Shown: positions 48,415-61,745, counted from the first letter of the stretch. The stretch: 64,000 nucleotides of DNA from Craterostigma plantagineum (GCA_027422505.1 JAPQWV010000005.1:6391501-6455500), one strand, 5' to 3'. The notes: generated by a model from the sequence alone, not told the origin. Translations and numbers: made by a program.

Positions 48415-48838
48415 ATTATCTCTTCCTTTGCTTTTGCCGATCTATATTCTTCATTCGGCAATGGGCAATCTCATTTTTCCTTGTGTTATGTTGTTGATCT
48501 TTCATTCCTCCTTTTTCCCTCGTATGTAGTTTGCTATTTATTATTATTCTTTTATTTGGTCAATCCAAAAGATATTGTTTACTATCTTTTTTTTTTTTTT
48601 TAAATCTAAATGTTTACTTATGGTTGTATTAAATGTTTTCTAGTCAGACTACATCCGATCTTGTCGTTGAAGTTTTACATAACCCGGAAATTCTTTATTT
48701 CGATTGAAATTAAATATGTAACATCTATGATATGCTCCTTAAATATGACATTTCTATTGAATGAAGTGCGGTCAAAGAGATTATGTGTACGAATTAAGTC
48801 AATGTCTATTGTGTGAAGTGACATGCTCCATAAATATT
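48415..48838. other. Protease 3' flank; no gene seen
   Basis: AT-rich DNA with a poly-T run at about 48588. It contains the left copy of the target duplication of the next element (TAAATATT, 48831-48838). Confidence 0.4.
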
Positions 48839-51800
48839 GGGGAAATTCCTTATCAGTACTTTTCAAATTTTGAACTTCCTTATCAGTACGCCTGACAAAA
48901 CCTTATCAGTACCCATCTGTGAAAATGTTATGCGTTTAATACCCCAAACAGTAAATGGACGAAAATGCCCTTTTCTGAAATTAAACTCGACATCATACCA
49001 ACTCTTTTTATTATTATACCAATTGGTATAGTGTACAATTCTGTTGGTATAATTACGACAACGGATTGTATAATTTCTATAATTGTGGTATAATTGCAAA
49101 ATCAGTTGGTATAATTACGTCCAATTTCACTGTATAAAATTCGAATAACGTTATTTACTGGGATAATAACCAAAAATATGGTATAATTTCTAACGCTATT
49201 TAAATTGGACATATACCAACTGTTTTGATTACTATACCAACCGTTATTCTAATTATACCACTGTTATCATTATTATACCAACTGCTATAGTGTACAATTC
49301 TGTTGGTATAATTACGACAACAGATGGTACAATTTTTACAATTTGTGGTATAATTGCAAAATCAGTTGGTATGATTACATCCAATTTCACTGTATAAAAT
49401 TCGAATAACGTTATTCACAGGGATAATAACCAAAACATATGGTATATTTCTACAATTTCTGGTATAATAGCAAAATCAGTTGGTATAACGTCCAATTTCG
49501 CTGTAAATTATAATAACGCTATTTAAATTGGACATATACCAACTGTTTTGATTATTATACCAACTGTTATTCTAATTATACCAACTGTTATCATTATTAT
49601 ACCAACTGGTATAGTGTACAATTCTGTTGGTATAATTACGACAACAGATGGTACAATTTCTACAATTTGTGGTATAATTGCAAAATCAGTTGGTATAGTT
49701 ACATCCAATTTCACTGTATAAAATTCGAATAACGTTATTTACTGGGATAATAACCAAAACATACGTTATAATTTCTACAATTTCTGGTATAATAACAAAA
49801 TCAGTTGGTATAACGTCAAATTTCGCTGTAAATTATAGTAACGCTATTTAAATTGGACATATACCACTGTTATTCTAATTATACCAACTGTTATTCTAAT
49901 TATACCAACTGTTATCATTATTATACCAACTGGTATAGTGTATAATTCTGTTGGTATAATTACGACAACAGATGGTACAATTCTACAAAATGTGGTATAA
50001 TTGCAAAATCAGTTGGTATAGTTACGTCCAATTCCACTGTATAAAATTGAATAACGTTATTTACTGGGATAATAACCAAAACATATGGTATAATTTCTAC
50101 AATTTCTGGTATAATAGCAAAATAAGTAGATATAACGTCCAATTCCGCTGTAAATTATAATAACGCTATTTAAATTGGACATATACCAACTGTTTTGATT
50201 ATTATACCAACTGTTATTCTAATTATACCAACTGTTATCATTATTATACCAACTGGTATAGTGTACAATTCTGTTGGTATAATTACGACAACAGATAGTA
50301 TAATTTCTACAATTTGTGGTATAATAGCAAAATCAGTTGTATAATTCGTCCAATTTCACTGTATAAAATTCGAATAACGTTATTTACTGGGATAATAACC
50401 AAAACATACGTTATAATTTCTACAATTTCTGGTATAATAGCAAAATCAGTCGGTATAAAGTCCAATTTCGCTGTCAATTATAATAACGCTATTTAAATTG
50501 GACATATACCAACTGTTTTTATTATTATAAAAACCGTTATTCTAATTATACCAACTGTTATCATTATTATACCAACTGGTATAGTGTAAATTATGTTGGT
50601 ATAATTACGACAACAGATGGTACAATTTTTACAATTTGTGGTATAATTGCAAAATCAGTTGGTATAATTTACGTCCAATTTCACTGTATAAAATTCGAAT
50701 AACGTTATTTACTGGGATAATAACCAAAACATATGGTATAATTCTACAGTTTCTGGTATAACAGCAAACTCAGTTGGTATAACGTCCAATTTCGCTGTAA
50801 ATTATAATAACGCTATTTAAATTGGACATATACCAAGTATTTTGATTATTATACCAACTGTTATTCTAATTATACCAACTGTTATCATTATTATACCAAC
50901 TGGTATAGTTTACAATTTGTTGGTATATTACGACAACAGATGGTACAATTTTTACAATTTGTGTTAATTGCAAAATCAATTGGTATAGTTACGTCCAATT
51001 TCACTATATAAAATTCGAATAACGTTATTTATTGGGATAATAACCAAAACATATAGTATAATTTCTACAATGTCTGGTATAATAGCAAAATCAGAAGGTA
51101 TAACGTCCAATTCCGCTGTAAATTATAATAACGCTATTTAAATTGGACATATACCAACTGTTATTCTAATTATACAATATGTTATTCTAATTATACCAAC
51201 TGTTATCGTTATTATACCAACTGGTATAGTGTACAATTCTGTTGGTATAATTACGACAACAGATGGTATAATTTCTACAATTTGTGGTATAATTGCAAAA
51301 TCAGTTGGTATAATTACGTCCAATTTCACTGTATAAAATTCGAATAACGTTATCTACTGGGATAATAACCAAAACATATGATATAATTTCTACAATTTCT
51401 GGTATGATAGCAAAATCAGTAGGTGTAACGTCCAATTTTGCTGTAAATTATAATAACGCTATTTAAATTGGACATATACCAACTGTTTTGATTATTATAC
51501 CAACTGTTATTCTAATTATACCAACTGTTATCACTATTATACCAACTGGTATAGTGTACAATTCTGTTAGTATAATTACGACAATAGATGGTACAATTTC
51601 TACAATTTGTGGTATAATTGCAAAATCAGTTGGTATAATTACGTCCAATTTCACTGTATAAAATTCGAATAACGTTATTTACTGGGATAATAACCAAAAC
51701 ATACGTTATAATTTCTACAATTTCTGGTATAATAACAAAATCAGTTGGTATAACGTCCAATTTCGCTGTAAATTATAGTAACGTTATTTAAATTGGACAT

Positions 51801-53227
51801 ATACCAACTGTTTTGATTATTATACCAACTGTTATTCTAGTTATACCAACTGTTATCATTATTATACCAACTGGTATAGCGTACAATTCTGTTGGTATAA
51901 TTACGACAACAGATGATACAATTTCTACAATTTGTGGTATAATTGCAAAATCAGTTTGTATAATTACGTCTAATTTCACTGTATAAAATCGAATAACGTT
52001 ATTTACTGGGATAATAACCAAAACATATGATATAATTTCTACAATTTCTGGTATAATAGCAAAATCAGTAGGTATAACGTCGAATTTCGCTGTAAATTAT
52101 AATAACGCTATTTAAATTGGAGATATACCAAATGTTTTGATTATTATACCAACTGTTATTTTAATTATACCAACTGTTATCATTATTATACCAACTGGTA
52201 TAGTGTACAATTCTGTTAGTATAATTACGACAACAGATGGTATAATTTCTACAATTTGTGGTATAATTGCAAAATCAGTTGGTATAATTACGTCCAATTT
52301 TCACTGTATAAAATTCGAATAACGTTATTTACTGGGATAATAACCAAAACATATGGTATAATTTCTACAATTTCTGGTATAATAGCAAAATCAGTAGGTA
52401 TAATGTCCAATTTTGCTGTAAATTATAATAACGCTATTTCAATTGGACATATACCAACTGTTTTGATTATTATACCAACTGTTATTCTAATTATACCAAC
52501 TGTTATCATTATTATACCAACTGGTATAGTGTACAATTCTGTTGGTATAATTACGACAACAGATGGTATAATTTCTTCAATTTGTGGTATAATTGCAAAA
52601 CCAGTTGCTATAATGACGTCCAATTTCACTGTATAAAATTCGAATAACGTTATTTACTGGGATAATAACCAAAACATACGTTATAATTTCTACAATTTCT
52701 GGTATAATAGCAAAATCAGTAGGTACGTCCAATTTCACTGTAAATTATAATAACGCTATTTAAATTGGAAATATACCAACTGTTTTGATTATTATACCAA
52801 CTGTTATTCTAATTATACCAACTGTTATCATTATTATACCAATGGGTATAGTGTACAATTCTGTTGGTATAATTACGACAACAGATGGTATAATTTCTAC
52901 AATTTGTGGTATAATTGCAAAATCAGTTGGTATAATTACGTCCAATTTCACTGCAAATTATAATAACGCTATTTACTGGTATAATAACGAAAACAAATGG
53001 TATAATTTCAACATTTTTTGTTCTAATGTCCAATTTTCTTGGTATACTAACGAATTATTTTGGTATAATTCATGTGAAAATTATTATTCAGCTCTGTGAG
53101 ACAGGGGTATTTTCGTCCATTTAATGCTGAAAAGAGCTTTTAGGTATAAACAGGAATAAATTTTCAAATGAAGAAATAATTCGAGGGGTATTTAAAAGGA
53201 AGTTAGAAATGTTGAAAGGGACACCCT
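48839..53227. mobile_element. 4.4-kb TIR element with a satellite-like body (about 12 x 324 bp)
   Basis: An 8-bp repeat TAAATATT flanks it (48831-48838 and 53228-53235; one further base is a mismatch). Outer ends are imperfectly inverted: GGGGAAATTCC with CTTTTCAAATTTTGAACTTCC on the left, and read inverted from the right GGGTGTCCC with CTTTCAACATTTCTAACTTCC. Further in, both ends carry AAATGGACGAAAATGCCC or its near match in inverted orientation. The body is about 12 head-to-tail monomers. ATTGGACATATACC-type starts occur near 49204, 49527, 49852, 50174, 50497, 50821, 51142, 51467, 51792, 52116, 52442 and 52764, a period of 321-326 bp. Each monomer has ATACCAACTG words in its first part and GTTGGTATAATT words in its second. 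No transposase; the hydrophobic open frames inside are by-products of the repeat. Confidence 0.8.
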
Positions 53228-53235
53228 TAAATATT

Positions 53236-53699
53236 CCAACTCCTTTTTCATAATTATACCAAGTCCAATGAGATTAACTCATAAAAAAATCGGTCTACAT
53301 TTAACTCGATGTTATTCGTGACGTACGATATCATGCTTCATTGTTTTTCTTTTTATTATTTTCTAGACAAATGAATTAAAAAAAAAAAAAACGCTGCTGA
53401 CGGCATCAATTTATTGGATGACGCACGACATCATACGCAAATAGAGTTCAAACTAAAATTGAAAATTGGAGAAATACTCTTTTGACTTGGAGAAGTAAAG
53501 TCTTTTGAGTTTCATCAAAGGAAAAAAGAAATATAATTGTAATTTGCGTAATATTTTATTTTTTAAAATTGCCAACTTATACTTTCATATCTACCACGCA
53601 GCTCCTAATAAAACTCACACTTGACAGTCTTTCCTCGCTCGCCACTTCGATATCAACGATATTTCTTCCTAAGATCTAATCTGCTTCTTTTGATCTCTA
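53236..53699. promoter_or_regulatory. Enolase upstream region
   Basis: About 460 bp between the element above and the enolase ATG. Pyrimidine-rich leader (CTTTCCTCGCTCGCCACTTC) at 53629-53648 and ATTTCTTCCTAAGATC just before the ATG. No unambiguous TATA box. Confidence 0.4.
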
Positions 53700-56600
53700 A
53701 TGGCGACCATCAAAAGCGTCAAGGCTCGTCAGATCTTCGACAGCCGTGGAAACCCTACGGTTGAGGTGCGTTCTCATGCCCAGTTTGGGGAACGATGCGC
53801 CGTTTTTGTTGCCGTTGTGAAATCCTTGTTAGAAATTTTATTCGCTTTTGCGTGTACGCAGGTCGACGTGCACCTGTCTAATGGAGTTTGGGCTAGGGCT
53901 GCTGTTCCTAGCGGCGCATCCACTGGTGAGATTTGTGAAATTTGCTGATGATATATGCGCGATTTTTTTGTTTTATTTTATTTTGAAGTTTTAGATAGAT
54001 CTGCATCGTTTCTGGTTCTCCGATCTATATAATTGCGTGTGTGTGTGTGTGTATGTGTGTGAGCTTTTTCCAGCTTGGTAATTGTCGAATTTTGTTGTTT
54101 ATTTGTGCTCTGGGAATGTGGGATTTTTAACCATTGGCTTTGAACCTACTTCATGTATTGATTCAGGTATTTATGAGGCTCTCGAATTGAGAGATGGAGG
54201 ATCAGACTACCTCGGAAAGGGTGTCTCAAAGGTCAGTTTTTAATCCGCTCATAGGATTGGTCGTTGTCGACAACAAGGATTTCTTGCGGTGCATTAGCTC
54301 TTTCATCTTTGAAATCGGTTTTCTCTGCAATTTCTGTAGGCCGTAAACAATGTGAACTCAATCATCGGGCCAGCACTCGTTGGAAAGGTTTGCCTTTTTC
54401 TAGTATATACTGTCGTATTGTAGTTAAGTTATGAATAAACCTGATTCATCAAATTGTTGCTTAATTGGAAAATCAAATGACTTTGTTCGACTGTGTGGTG
54501 TTTGGTGTCTTTGTTCAGGACCCAACAGACCAGACGGGAGTCGATAATTTCATGGTTCAACAACTTGATGGAACCCAAAATGAATGGGGATGGTGTAAGC
54601 AAAAGGTACTTAAAGAAAACCATAATTTATCTTTTTTGTGCTCTTTGCCTCTTTTACTCGTGTGATACCTTCAATAAACGAATAAAAAAATTATTTTTAG
54701 CTTGGTGCAAATGCCATCCTAGCTGTGTCCCTTGCTGTCTGTAAAGCTGGTGCTGCTGTTCTCAACATACCGCTATACAAGGTTTGTGGAAAATAATACT
54801 TTTGCGCATGTATGTAGTCATCTATAGTCGTGAATTGAGTTTATAAGTAAACTTTAGTCGTTGGTTGAATATGTTTTATGATTTCAGCACATTGCCAACT
54901 TATCTGGTAACAAGAAGCTTGTGCTACCTGTTCCTGCATTCAATGTCATCAATGGTGGATCACATGCCGGAAACAAACTTGCCATGCAGGTATGTCTTTT
55001 GTTGTCATAGCCTCGTTGATAATATCAATATTTTTTGTGTACGATTTCTTGATATATGGTTTCATGCTTTTTCTTAGGAATTTATGATTCTACCTGTTGG
55101 CGCTTCTTCATTCAAGGAGGCCATGAAGATGGGTGTTGAAGTATATCACCACTTGAAGGTATGTTTGAACTCTGACATTGACCTTGTCTTTTCCCCTTAA
55201 GTCCATACCTTTTGTAGGATATAAAATACAAAACGTTAATTTTTATAGTTTTTTCTAAACACACTTCCGTGACCTGGCTTTTTCCATTTTGGTGGCACTT
55301 AACAGGCTGTTATTAAGAAGAAATATGGTCAAGACGCCACTAATGTGGGTGATGAGGGTGGTTTTGCTCCCAACATTCAGGTATTTATGTTTAATGTATT
55401 ATTATACCCTATTTTTTTCAATCCAACAGGTAATTACTAACATTTAGTATCGACTGTGATTTCAGGAGAACAAAGAAGGGCTCGAACTGCTTAAGACAGC
55501 TATTGCCAAAGCAGGCTACACCGGAAAAGTGAATTCATTTTTTTCCTTGACCACCATTTTCTCGCGTTGATAATCTTTAATTTTTGCCTGCTTAATGAGA
55601 TATGGATGGATCCTTTATTCTGTGCAGGTTGTTATTGGAATGGACGTTGCTGCATCTGAGTTCTACGGATCAGATAAGAAGACATACGATTTGAACTTCA
55701 AAGAAGATGTAAGTTCCCTATAAGATCTGATTATATATGGAACCATAGCATGTGTGTACTGTCTCCATGTTTAACAGAGTGCAATATATAATCTATACTC
55801 TTCGGCAGAACAATGATGGATCCCAGAAAATTTCTGGCGATCAGCTCAAAGATCTGTACAAATCATTTGTCTCTGAGTACCCAATTGTGTCTATCGAAGA
55901 CCCTTTTGACCAAGATGATTGGGAAACATATGCTAAGCTCACAGGAGAGATTGGTGCGCAAGTACAAATTGTGGGAGATGATCTTCTCGTCACAAACCCT
56001 AAGGTTATCAATTATGTACTTTTTTATACGACACACACACACACACGCACAATATTAACAGTTGTTTGATTATGTTGTGTGTGCCTACCAACTCACTTTC
56101 ATGGTTACTGCTACAATGCAGAGAGTTGAGAAGGCAATCAAGGAGAAGACTTGCAATGCTCTTCTTCTCAAGGTAATAGATAACATTTAACCGTTTGAGT
56201 CTGTGTAGTTCACATATTCCTTTGGTAATCCTTTTCTTTTTCTCCTTAAATTAGGTGAACCAAATTGGATCTGTCACTGAGAGTATCGAGGCTGTAAAAA
56301 TGTCCAAGCATGCTGGCTGGGGTGTGATGGCAAGTCACCGAAGGTTATCACAAGCTTTTTAATTTATTTATCTACTTTCGACATGATTGATAATCTCTTA
56401 TTTATGAAATAAACATGGGAATTTTAATCAAATCATATATTTATTATTTCACAGCGGTGAGACTGAGGACACTTTCATTGCTGATCTTTCTGTTGGTTTG
56501 GCTACGGTAATAATAATACTAATCATAGCAATCGTTTAGGACATTCTTGAAACGATATTTCATTATGTCCTAATATGTCTTGTTTTTCGGAAAAATATTA

Positions 56601-56844
56601 CAGGGCCAAATCAAGACTGGCGCTCCATGTAGATCGGAACGCCTTGCCAAATACAATCAGGCAAGAATCTAAATTTTCTTCGACGCCTTGGTTCTTTTTT
56701 TTTGTCACCCCGAAAATGTTACGATGGCTATTGACTATCTTTTTTTTTTGGGGGGATTTTCAGCTGCTGAGGATTGAAGAGGAACTCGGCTCCGAGGCTG
56801 TTTATGCAGGAGAGAGCTTCCGTGCGCCAGTTGAGCCATACTAA
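53700..56844 (+). CDS. ENO: Enolase (2-phospho-D-glycerate hydratase), cytosolic
   Basis: Seventeen exons from 53700-53765 to 56764-56844 give 445 residues with exact phase. Full enolase: [36 protein letters not shown], the substrate/Mg region [29 protein letters not shown] and [10 protein letters not shown], the signature [14 protein letters not shown] (catalytic Lys353), [15 protein letters not shown] and the C-terminus FRAPVEPY. It interconverts 2-phosphoglycerate and phosphoenolpyruvate in glycolysis. No transit peptide, and length and sequence match the plant cytosolic form (Arabidopsis ENO2/LOS2, 444 residues); one extra Lys occurs in GSDKKTYD. Intron 16 starts with GC, not GT (CAATCAG|GCAAGA, 56661), and ends with CAG. 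All other introns are GT-AG. Confidence 0.97.
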
Positions 56845-57777
56845 AAATCGCAGTTTCGAACTCAGTTCTTTTGAGTTTAATTTAGTCCCTTTTTGTGACT
56901 GTCTCATGGTGAAAGAAGAGAAACCAAATAATGGCAGTCTTTTGCTCTTGAATCTTATTATTACCTGGTTGTAGTGAGGATCAAGACTGACTGAAAAAAC
57001 AGGGTTTTTTTCCTAATGTTGAGCATGCCATAGCTAACATTTTGACACATGGATTTTAATTTTATGGATTTGCTGAGAAACTTTGGTTTTAATATTGTGT
57101 TGTTTCGTTAGTTCAAATATAAAAATAATACTAAAAATATAAGAAAACGTCTCCCAAAAAAAAAAAAAAAGATTTGAGACAATAATGTTGAGATGTGAAA
57201 CTAGCAACTACACAGAAGGAATGATGTAATTGAGCTGAGACATTACACACCTACTAACTACTATAGAAGTAAAAGATTAAATTATAGTCCGCAATATGGT
57301 TAAAATTAGGGGGTGCGAACTTACAAATTTAAAAAAGATAAGTGTTCACCTTATTGACCCGAGTCAAGTCAACAAAGGTATCTGTTTTTCCAATGAGTTT
57401 GAATTTGACCCGTTTCTTGTTATCAAACTAATTCCATTTCCATACATACAATACAAAACTCTCTCGCTCTCTCTCTCTCTGAGGTTTCTCGTAATAAAGT
57501 TTGTCGTTTATTAATCATGCAATAAGAGAAAAGAATTCTTTACACGAGGGAAAAGAGGAGCAAGAAAGAAAAGTAGGTCGGTCTCTTCTTGATCATATAT
57601 GCCTGCCATTAACATTCTTTCTATGCATCGAAGGTAACAAAGAATAATACATATTTCCCATGCGATTATAGCCACTATAACAGATAATATGTATTTATTC
57701 ATATTTACTATAACATAAGTATCATGTATTATAATATTTAAATGTACATAATAAAGCATCATATTTCTATAGTGTAT
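56845..57777. other. Convergent spacer between enolase and phytosulfokine genes
   Basis: The enolase 3' untranslated region comes first, then AT-rich DNA with a (CT)n tract near 57461-57480 and the phytosulfokine 3' region from about 57750 backwards. No coding frame with family support. Confidence 0.45.
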
Positions 57778-58220
57778 TTAGGGTTTGACGTGCTGTGTGT
57801 AAATATAGTCCAAGTGAGCTTCAGCAACCAATCTCCTCTTCAGACACGATTCATCGCCTACGTCATTACACTCATCTAATCCCATCATCACCTAAACGAA
57901 GAATATAAAATTCAATTTAATTCTTGGAACAATACATCTCAAAATAAGATCGTCACTGCAAAAATTGATTTAAACGACTCTCTCACCTTCGAAAAACCGC
58001 CTTCTCCAGGAGCGATTTCATCATGCTTCGTATCTGAAAAATAATGAATAAAAATAATCGCATCTTTAATAACACAAAAGATATGCCTGCGAATGGTAAG
58101 AAAGAAAGCTATTCACTTGCCTCTTTGTGAGTCATTGATGATACGAGAAGATGCTTGAGATGCGATTATTAGCAGAAAAAGTAAGGAAAAGGTTGATGCT
58201 TTAGAGATCTTATGATTCAT
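57778..58220 (-). CDS. PSK: Phytosulfokine precursor
   Basis: Three minus-strand exons (58220-58121, 58033-57987, 57891-57778) give 86 residues in exact phase. Residues 1-24 are a signal peptide ([17 protein letters not shown]). The middle is acidic ([13 protein letters not shown]). The C-terminal part has the family pattern [20 protein letters not shown] followed by [15 protein letters not shown] (residues 78-82) is the mature pentapeptide, which is Tyr-sulfated in the Golgi, cut out by subtilases and perceived by the PSKR receptor kinases to promote growth and dampen defence. Asp77 before the peptide is the known sulfation and cleavage determinant. The first intron begins GC (AAGAG|GCAAGT) and ends CAG; the second is GT-AG. 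Confidence 0.97.
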
Positions 58221-59708
58221 TATTATATCCTTAGTTTATGACAGATGAAGGTGAAGAGTGTGTGCGTGTGTGTGTTTTTTTTTTTTATTTTTTTCTAGAC
58301 AAGAGTACTAAATGGGTCATAATAATAGCTAAACGTTTGGTTAATGCTCGAATTTATAGAAGAAGAGAAAGGAGAGCAAGATAACTATTCTCTTTAAGGG
58401 GGCTAAGTTGAGAAATCAATGCCTTCTGGAAATTGGATAGATTCATAACTCTCTCTGGAACATATTGACTTGTAATTTTTCTAGAAATGATAGCACATTG
58501 ACTATTACTTTTTTGTTTTTCAATTTATTTATTTGTCCCCCACTTTTTTGAAAGAAAACATTACCACAGAACACAATAGTTTTCTCAAACACTCCGACTA
58601 AATTCAATATAAAGGAAATTCAACGAGCCTGATCTCTACGACATATGTGTCTCGTCCCAAGTTCGCAAATTGACCTAAATATTCTAAAATTGCTTGCATA
58701 TAGAGTATTTTACTATTTATTTACCCTCTCCCTTTTATGTTAATTTTTTTGTGGAAGACTAATCCTCCTACTATGTATGTTCCGTCCCAAATTCATACAA
58801 ATTGACTCATAACTTCATTTAGGATTTGTGGCATGTAGAATAGTTTTCTTTTTATTAGACACAAATTGCAAAACAATAAATCCACTGTTTCATGTTATTG
58901 AATTATTGGGGTTTGGTATTTATTTGGATTTGAGTGTGAACAATCACTGAGACAAAGTAAATAGATATTATATCTGTGGCTACCTTTGGTTCCGATTTAA
59001 TGCATGCAACGATGTATAACGTCGTTTTTAATGGTCGTTGATAAAAGAACTACAAGACATTTACATTGCTACTCATTTTCCTTTTTTGATTATAAAACGT
59101 ATCACATCTCATCGGTTCTTGCTTTGGATTATTGCTCGAAAGTCAAAAGTGGAATCTCTTGGGGTTCACATCTCGATCTGCTTGGCTTTGACCAAACTGC
59201 TTTGTTTTGAAGTAGAATAAATCTCAATTTTCTTTATAAATTGTTAATTTTTTATAATTAAATTCAATTCATTTTTATCTGTAATCTATACTCTCATACA
59301 AAGAGATTTTGGTCTGTCAAGTTTTTTTACCATTTTATCTTTAATATTTTAGTTTATTACAATTACATCCTTATTTTAAAATTCTATTCTTAAATAACTT
59401 AATTAATAATATAAAATATCCAAATATAAAATATATTTGGACATACATTGAAGGTACTAAACATATTAGTAATAATGATCATGATGATGACACTCTAAAA
59501 TCTATTGGGCTCCTGTAGCCCAATACGCTTCTGACCAAGTTCAGGCCCAATGAAGGAAATATCATATTATAAATAAATTTTAATTTAGATAAATAAGGTA
59601 CTAAAGTTATATAAACTTGAGAAAACTATTGCAAGATTTGGGTTTGCTAGTACTTAGTCTTTGTTGTCTTCTTGACCATGATTCTCTTTCATTACAATGA
59701 CTCGGACA
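58221..59708. other. PSK upstream region and AT-rich spacer
   Basis: A GT-repeat and poly-T stretch lies about 40 bp upstream of the PSK ATG (58259-58290). The rest is AT-rich, with short frames at 59004-59220 that resemble no family. Nothing else identified. Confidence 0.4.
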
Positions 59709-60364
59709 TCTGTTCTATTATATTAATGGTGAGAGGCTAGGATAAACCGTAAAATGGTCTGTCAATTTGAGATTGAAAAAATTAATGAATAAAATTTAAA
59801 ATAAATCACTAACTACCTTTAATTACTATATTTAGTTTAGTACAGTTAATTACTATTTTTAGTTCATTACCATCCTACTTTAAATTTATAATCCCTACTA
59901 GAAAACATGCATATTAGACACGGAAAATTCGGTGTCTAAAACCAAAATTCCGTATCTATTGAGTGATTAGACACGGAAAATTCGGTGTCTAAAACCAAAA
60001 TTCCGTAGGTGTTGTTCTCGTGGCAAATTTGGATACGGATATATACGGTTTCTAAAATGAATTTTATCACATTTCCGTATGTAATCCGTGTCTAAATAAA
60101 AAAATTAATTTATTTTAAAATAAAAATAGAAAATCGTGTCAGAATCCGTTTCTAATACTCATAATTTATACACGAAACCAATTTCGTATCTATTTTCCGT
60201 GTCTGATACTATGTTTTCTTGTAGTGAATAAATCAATTTTCCTTTACATATTTATAACATACAAATTAAATTTAAATTATGATTTTATGAAAGATTTCAC
60301 ACCAAAATAATTTTAATAAAAAATATTCATATAAATAGCACGTGCATTCGAGTGTGCATTCTAG
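59709..60364 (+). mobile_element. Helitron-like element (with nested CACTA MITE)
   Basis: Starts A|TCTGTTCTATTATATTAATG with GGTCTGTCA about 45 bp in. Ends with a GCAC...GTGC short stem (60339-60358) and CATTCTAG|T, so it sits between A and T as Helitrons do. The start resembles those at 13447 and 63832. Without the nested element it would be 319-322 bp. No Rep/helicase. Confidence 0.55.
59893..60226. mobile_element. CACTA-type MITE, 3-bp TSD
   Basis: Flanked by AAT (59890-59892 and 60227-60229). Left end CCCTACTAGAAAAC and right end, inverted, CACTACAAGAAAAC differ at two positions; pairing continues to AGACACGG. Subterminal units GACACGGAAAATTCGGTGTC are repeated twice on the left and occur in variants on the right. 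334 bp, no transposase. Confidence 0.85.
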
Positions 60365-61534
60365 TATATTTTATTCGTGTTTAAGAAGTCTTAAAAAATT
60401 TGCTGATATACCGACGAATATATCGTAAAAGCATTAATATTGATGATGGATAGAGAAAATGACTATTAACGTTTCTTAGCATAGTCCAGTCAATAGTAGA
60501 TTATGAATCAAATGGTAGAAATTTCCAGGAAAAAGCTTTCATTTATTGACATTGCTTAGAATGTTCTTTATAATGAATGACTTAGAAAGTCAATAATAGA
60601 TTATTACCGCTGACAAGGCAGAGAAAGAATAACTAATTTAGCTGCCACTTACACTGAACTTTTATCCACCAAATGAAGGGAAAAAAAACCTTCCAACCAT
60701 GAAGCCAACACACACTTTCTCATCTTACCACAAAATCAAACTGGTTAGCACTTAAAACCCATTTTCACCAAAAAAAGAGAAAAAAAAAATTAACATGAAA
60801 ACCCTAATATGAATATTTCTTTTTTAAATGAAAATGCAAATATTAATATTTTTTTCCGAAAAAACCCTAATATGAATAGGATGTCCTAATAATTGTTCCT
60901 CATCTTCCAAACCGAATCGTATCGAGATGTAATTATTATTTGCAAAGGAAAATAAAAAACATGAAAATGACCGATTAAATATTCAGCCCTAAGTTCGACA
61001 GATTTAATTTTACCACACATTTTCCCATCATGAACATGTATATGATCAAATGGAACAACTTGAAATATATAAGGATAGCCAGGAACATGAATGTGATTTT
61101 ACACCTAATATAGATTTACATATAGTAGTGGACTTTATAATCAATGGATTAAGTCGATCCATAAATTTGATTAGACATCATAAAGAAATCAAATATGCTA
61201 CACAGAAAAACCTAATACAGATCTTTGTACTACAGGTAACGGAAATCAATAGCGATCATTTATGTTTGAGATTGTAAGGACACCTTTATTTGAAATATAT
61301 CCAAGGTTCTAACCAAAAATAAAATATTGCGGAACTCGAAAAATTTATTTAATTTTGGATTGATTTACATCTACTTCACTGAAATATATACCACTCTCAA
61401 TTAAACGAGTTATTATTTCCACCATTCACTAACCATTTTAGTTTTCCATTAATTAAATCTATATCTCCAATGGCCAATGGGTAACTATATTAAGTGCCAC
61501 ACAAAGGAAAAAACTTTATTACTATTCACCCACC

Positions 61535-61571
<37 letters not shown>

Positions 61572-61745
61572 CCCTTCCAACCATGAAACCCAACATACTC
61601 ATCTGTCACACACCTCATACCTTCTCATATCACAACAAAATCACACTGCTTTCCACTCTCAGTTTCAAAAACACTAATATAAATATGGAAGCCCTAATAA
61701 TCTTCGCTCATCACCCAAAAACATTTCTTGCAATTAAGTGCTATA
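60365..61745. promoter_or_regulatory. ERF upstream region with (TA)n
   Basis: AT-rich DNA. A pure TA tract (61541-61569) lies about 175 bp before the ERF ATG and could serve as an extended TATA region. The frame at 61050-61277 resembles nothing known. No other element identified. Confidence 0.4.

Noticed and set aside
49523..52951. Repeated hydrophobic open frames (TVGIIRITVGIIIKTVGI type)
   Set aside because: They recur once per satellite monomer in step with its period and contain only low-complexity Ile/Val/Thr; they are translation by-products of the array.
49204..52980. Regular repeats resembling a CRISPR array
   Set aside because: The whole 324-bp unit repeats with no unique spacers, and the genome is a plant nuclear genome.
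61050..61277. 75-codon frame upstream of the ERF gene
   Set aside because: AT-rich, no family features, likely random.
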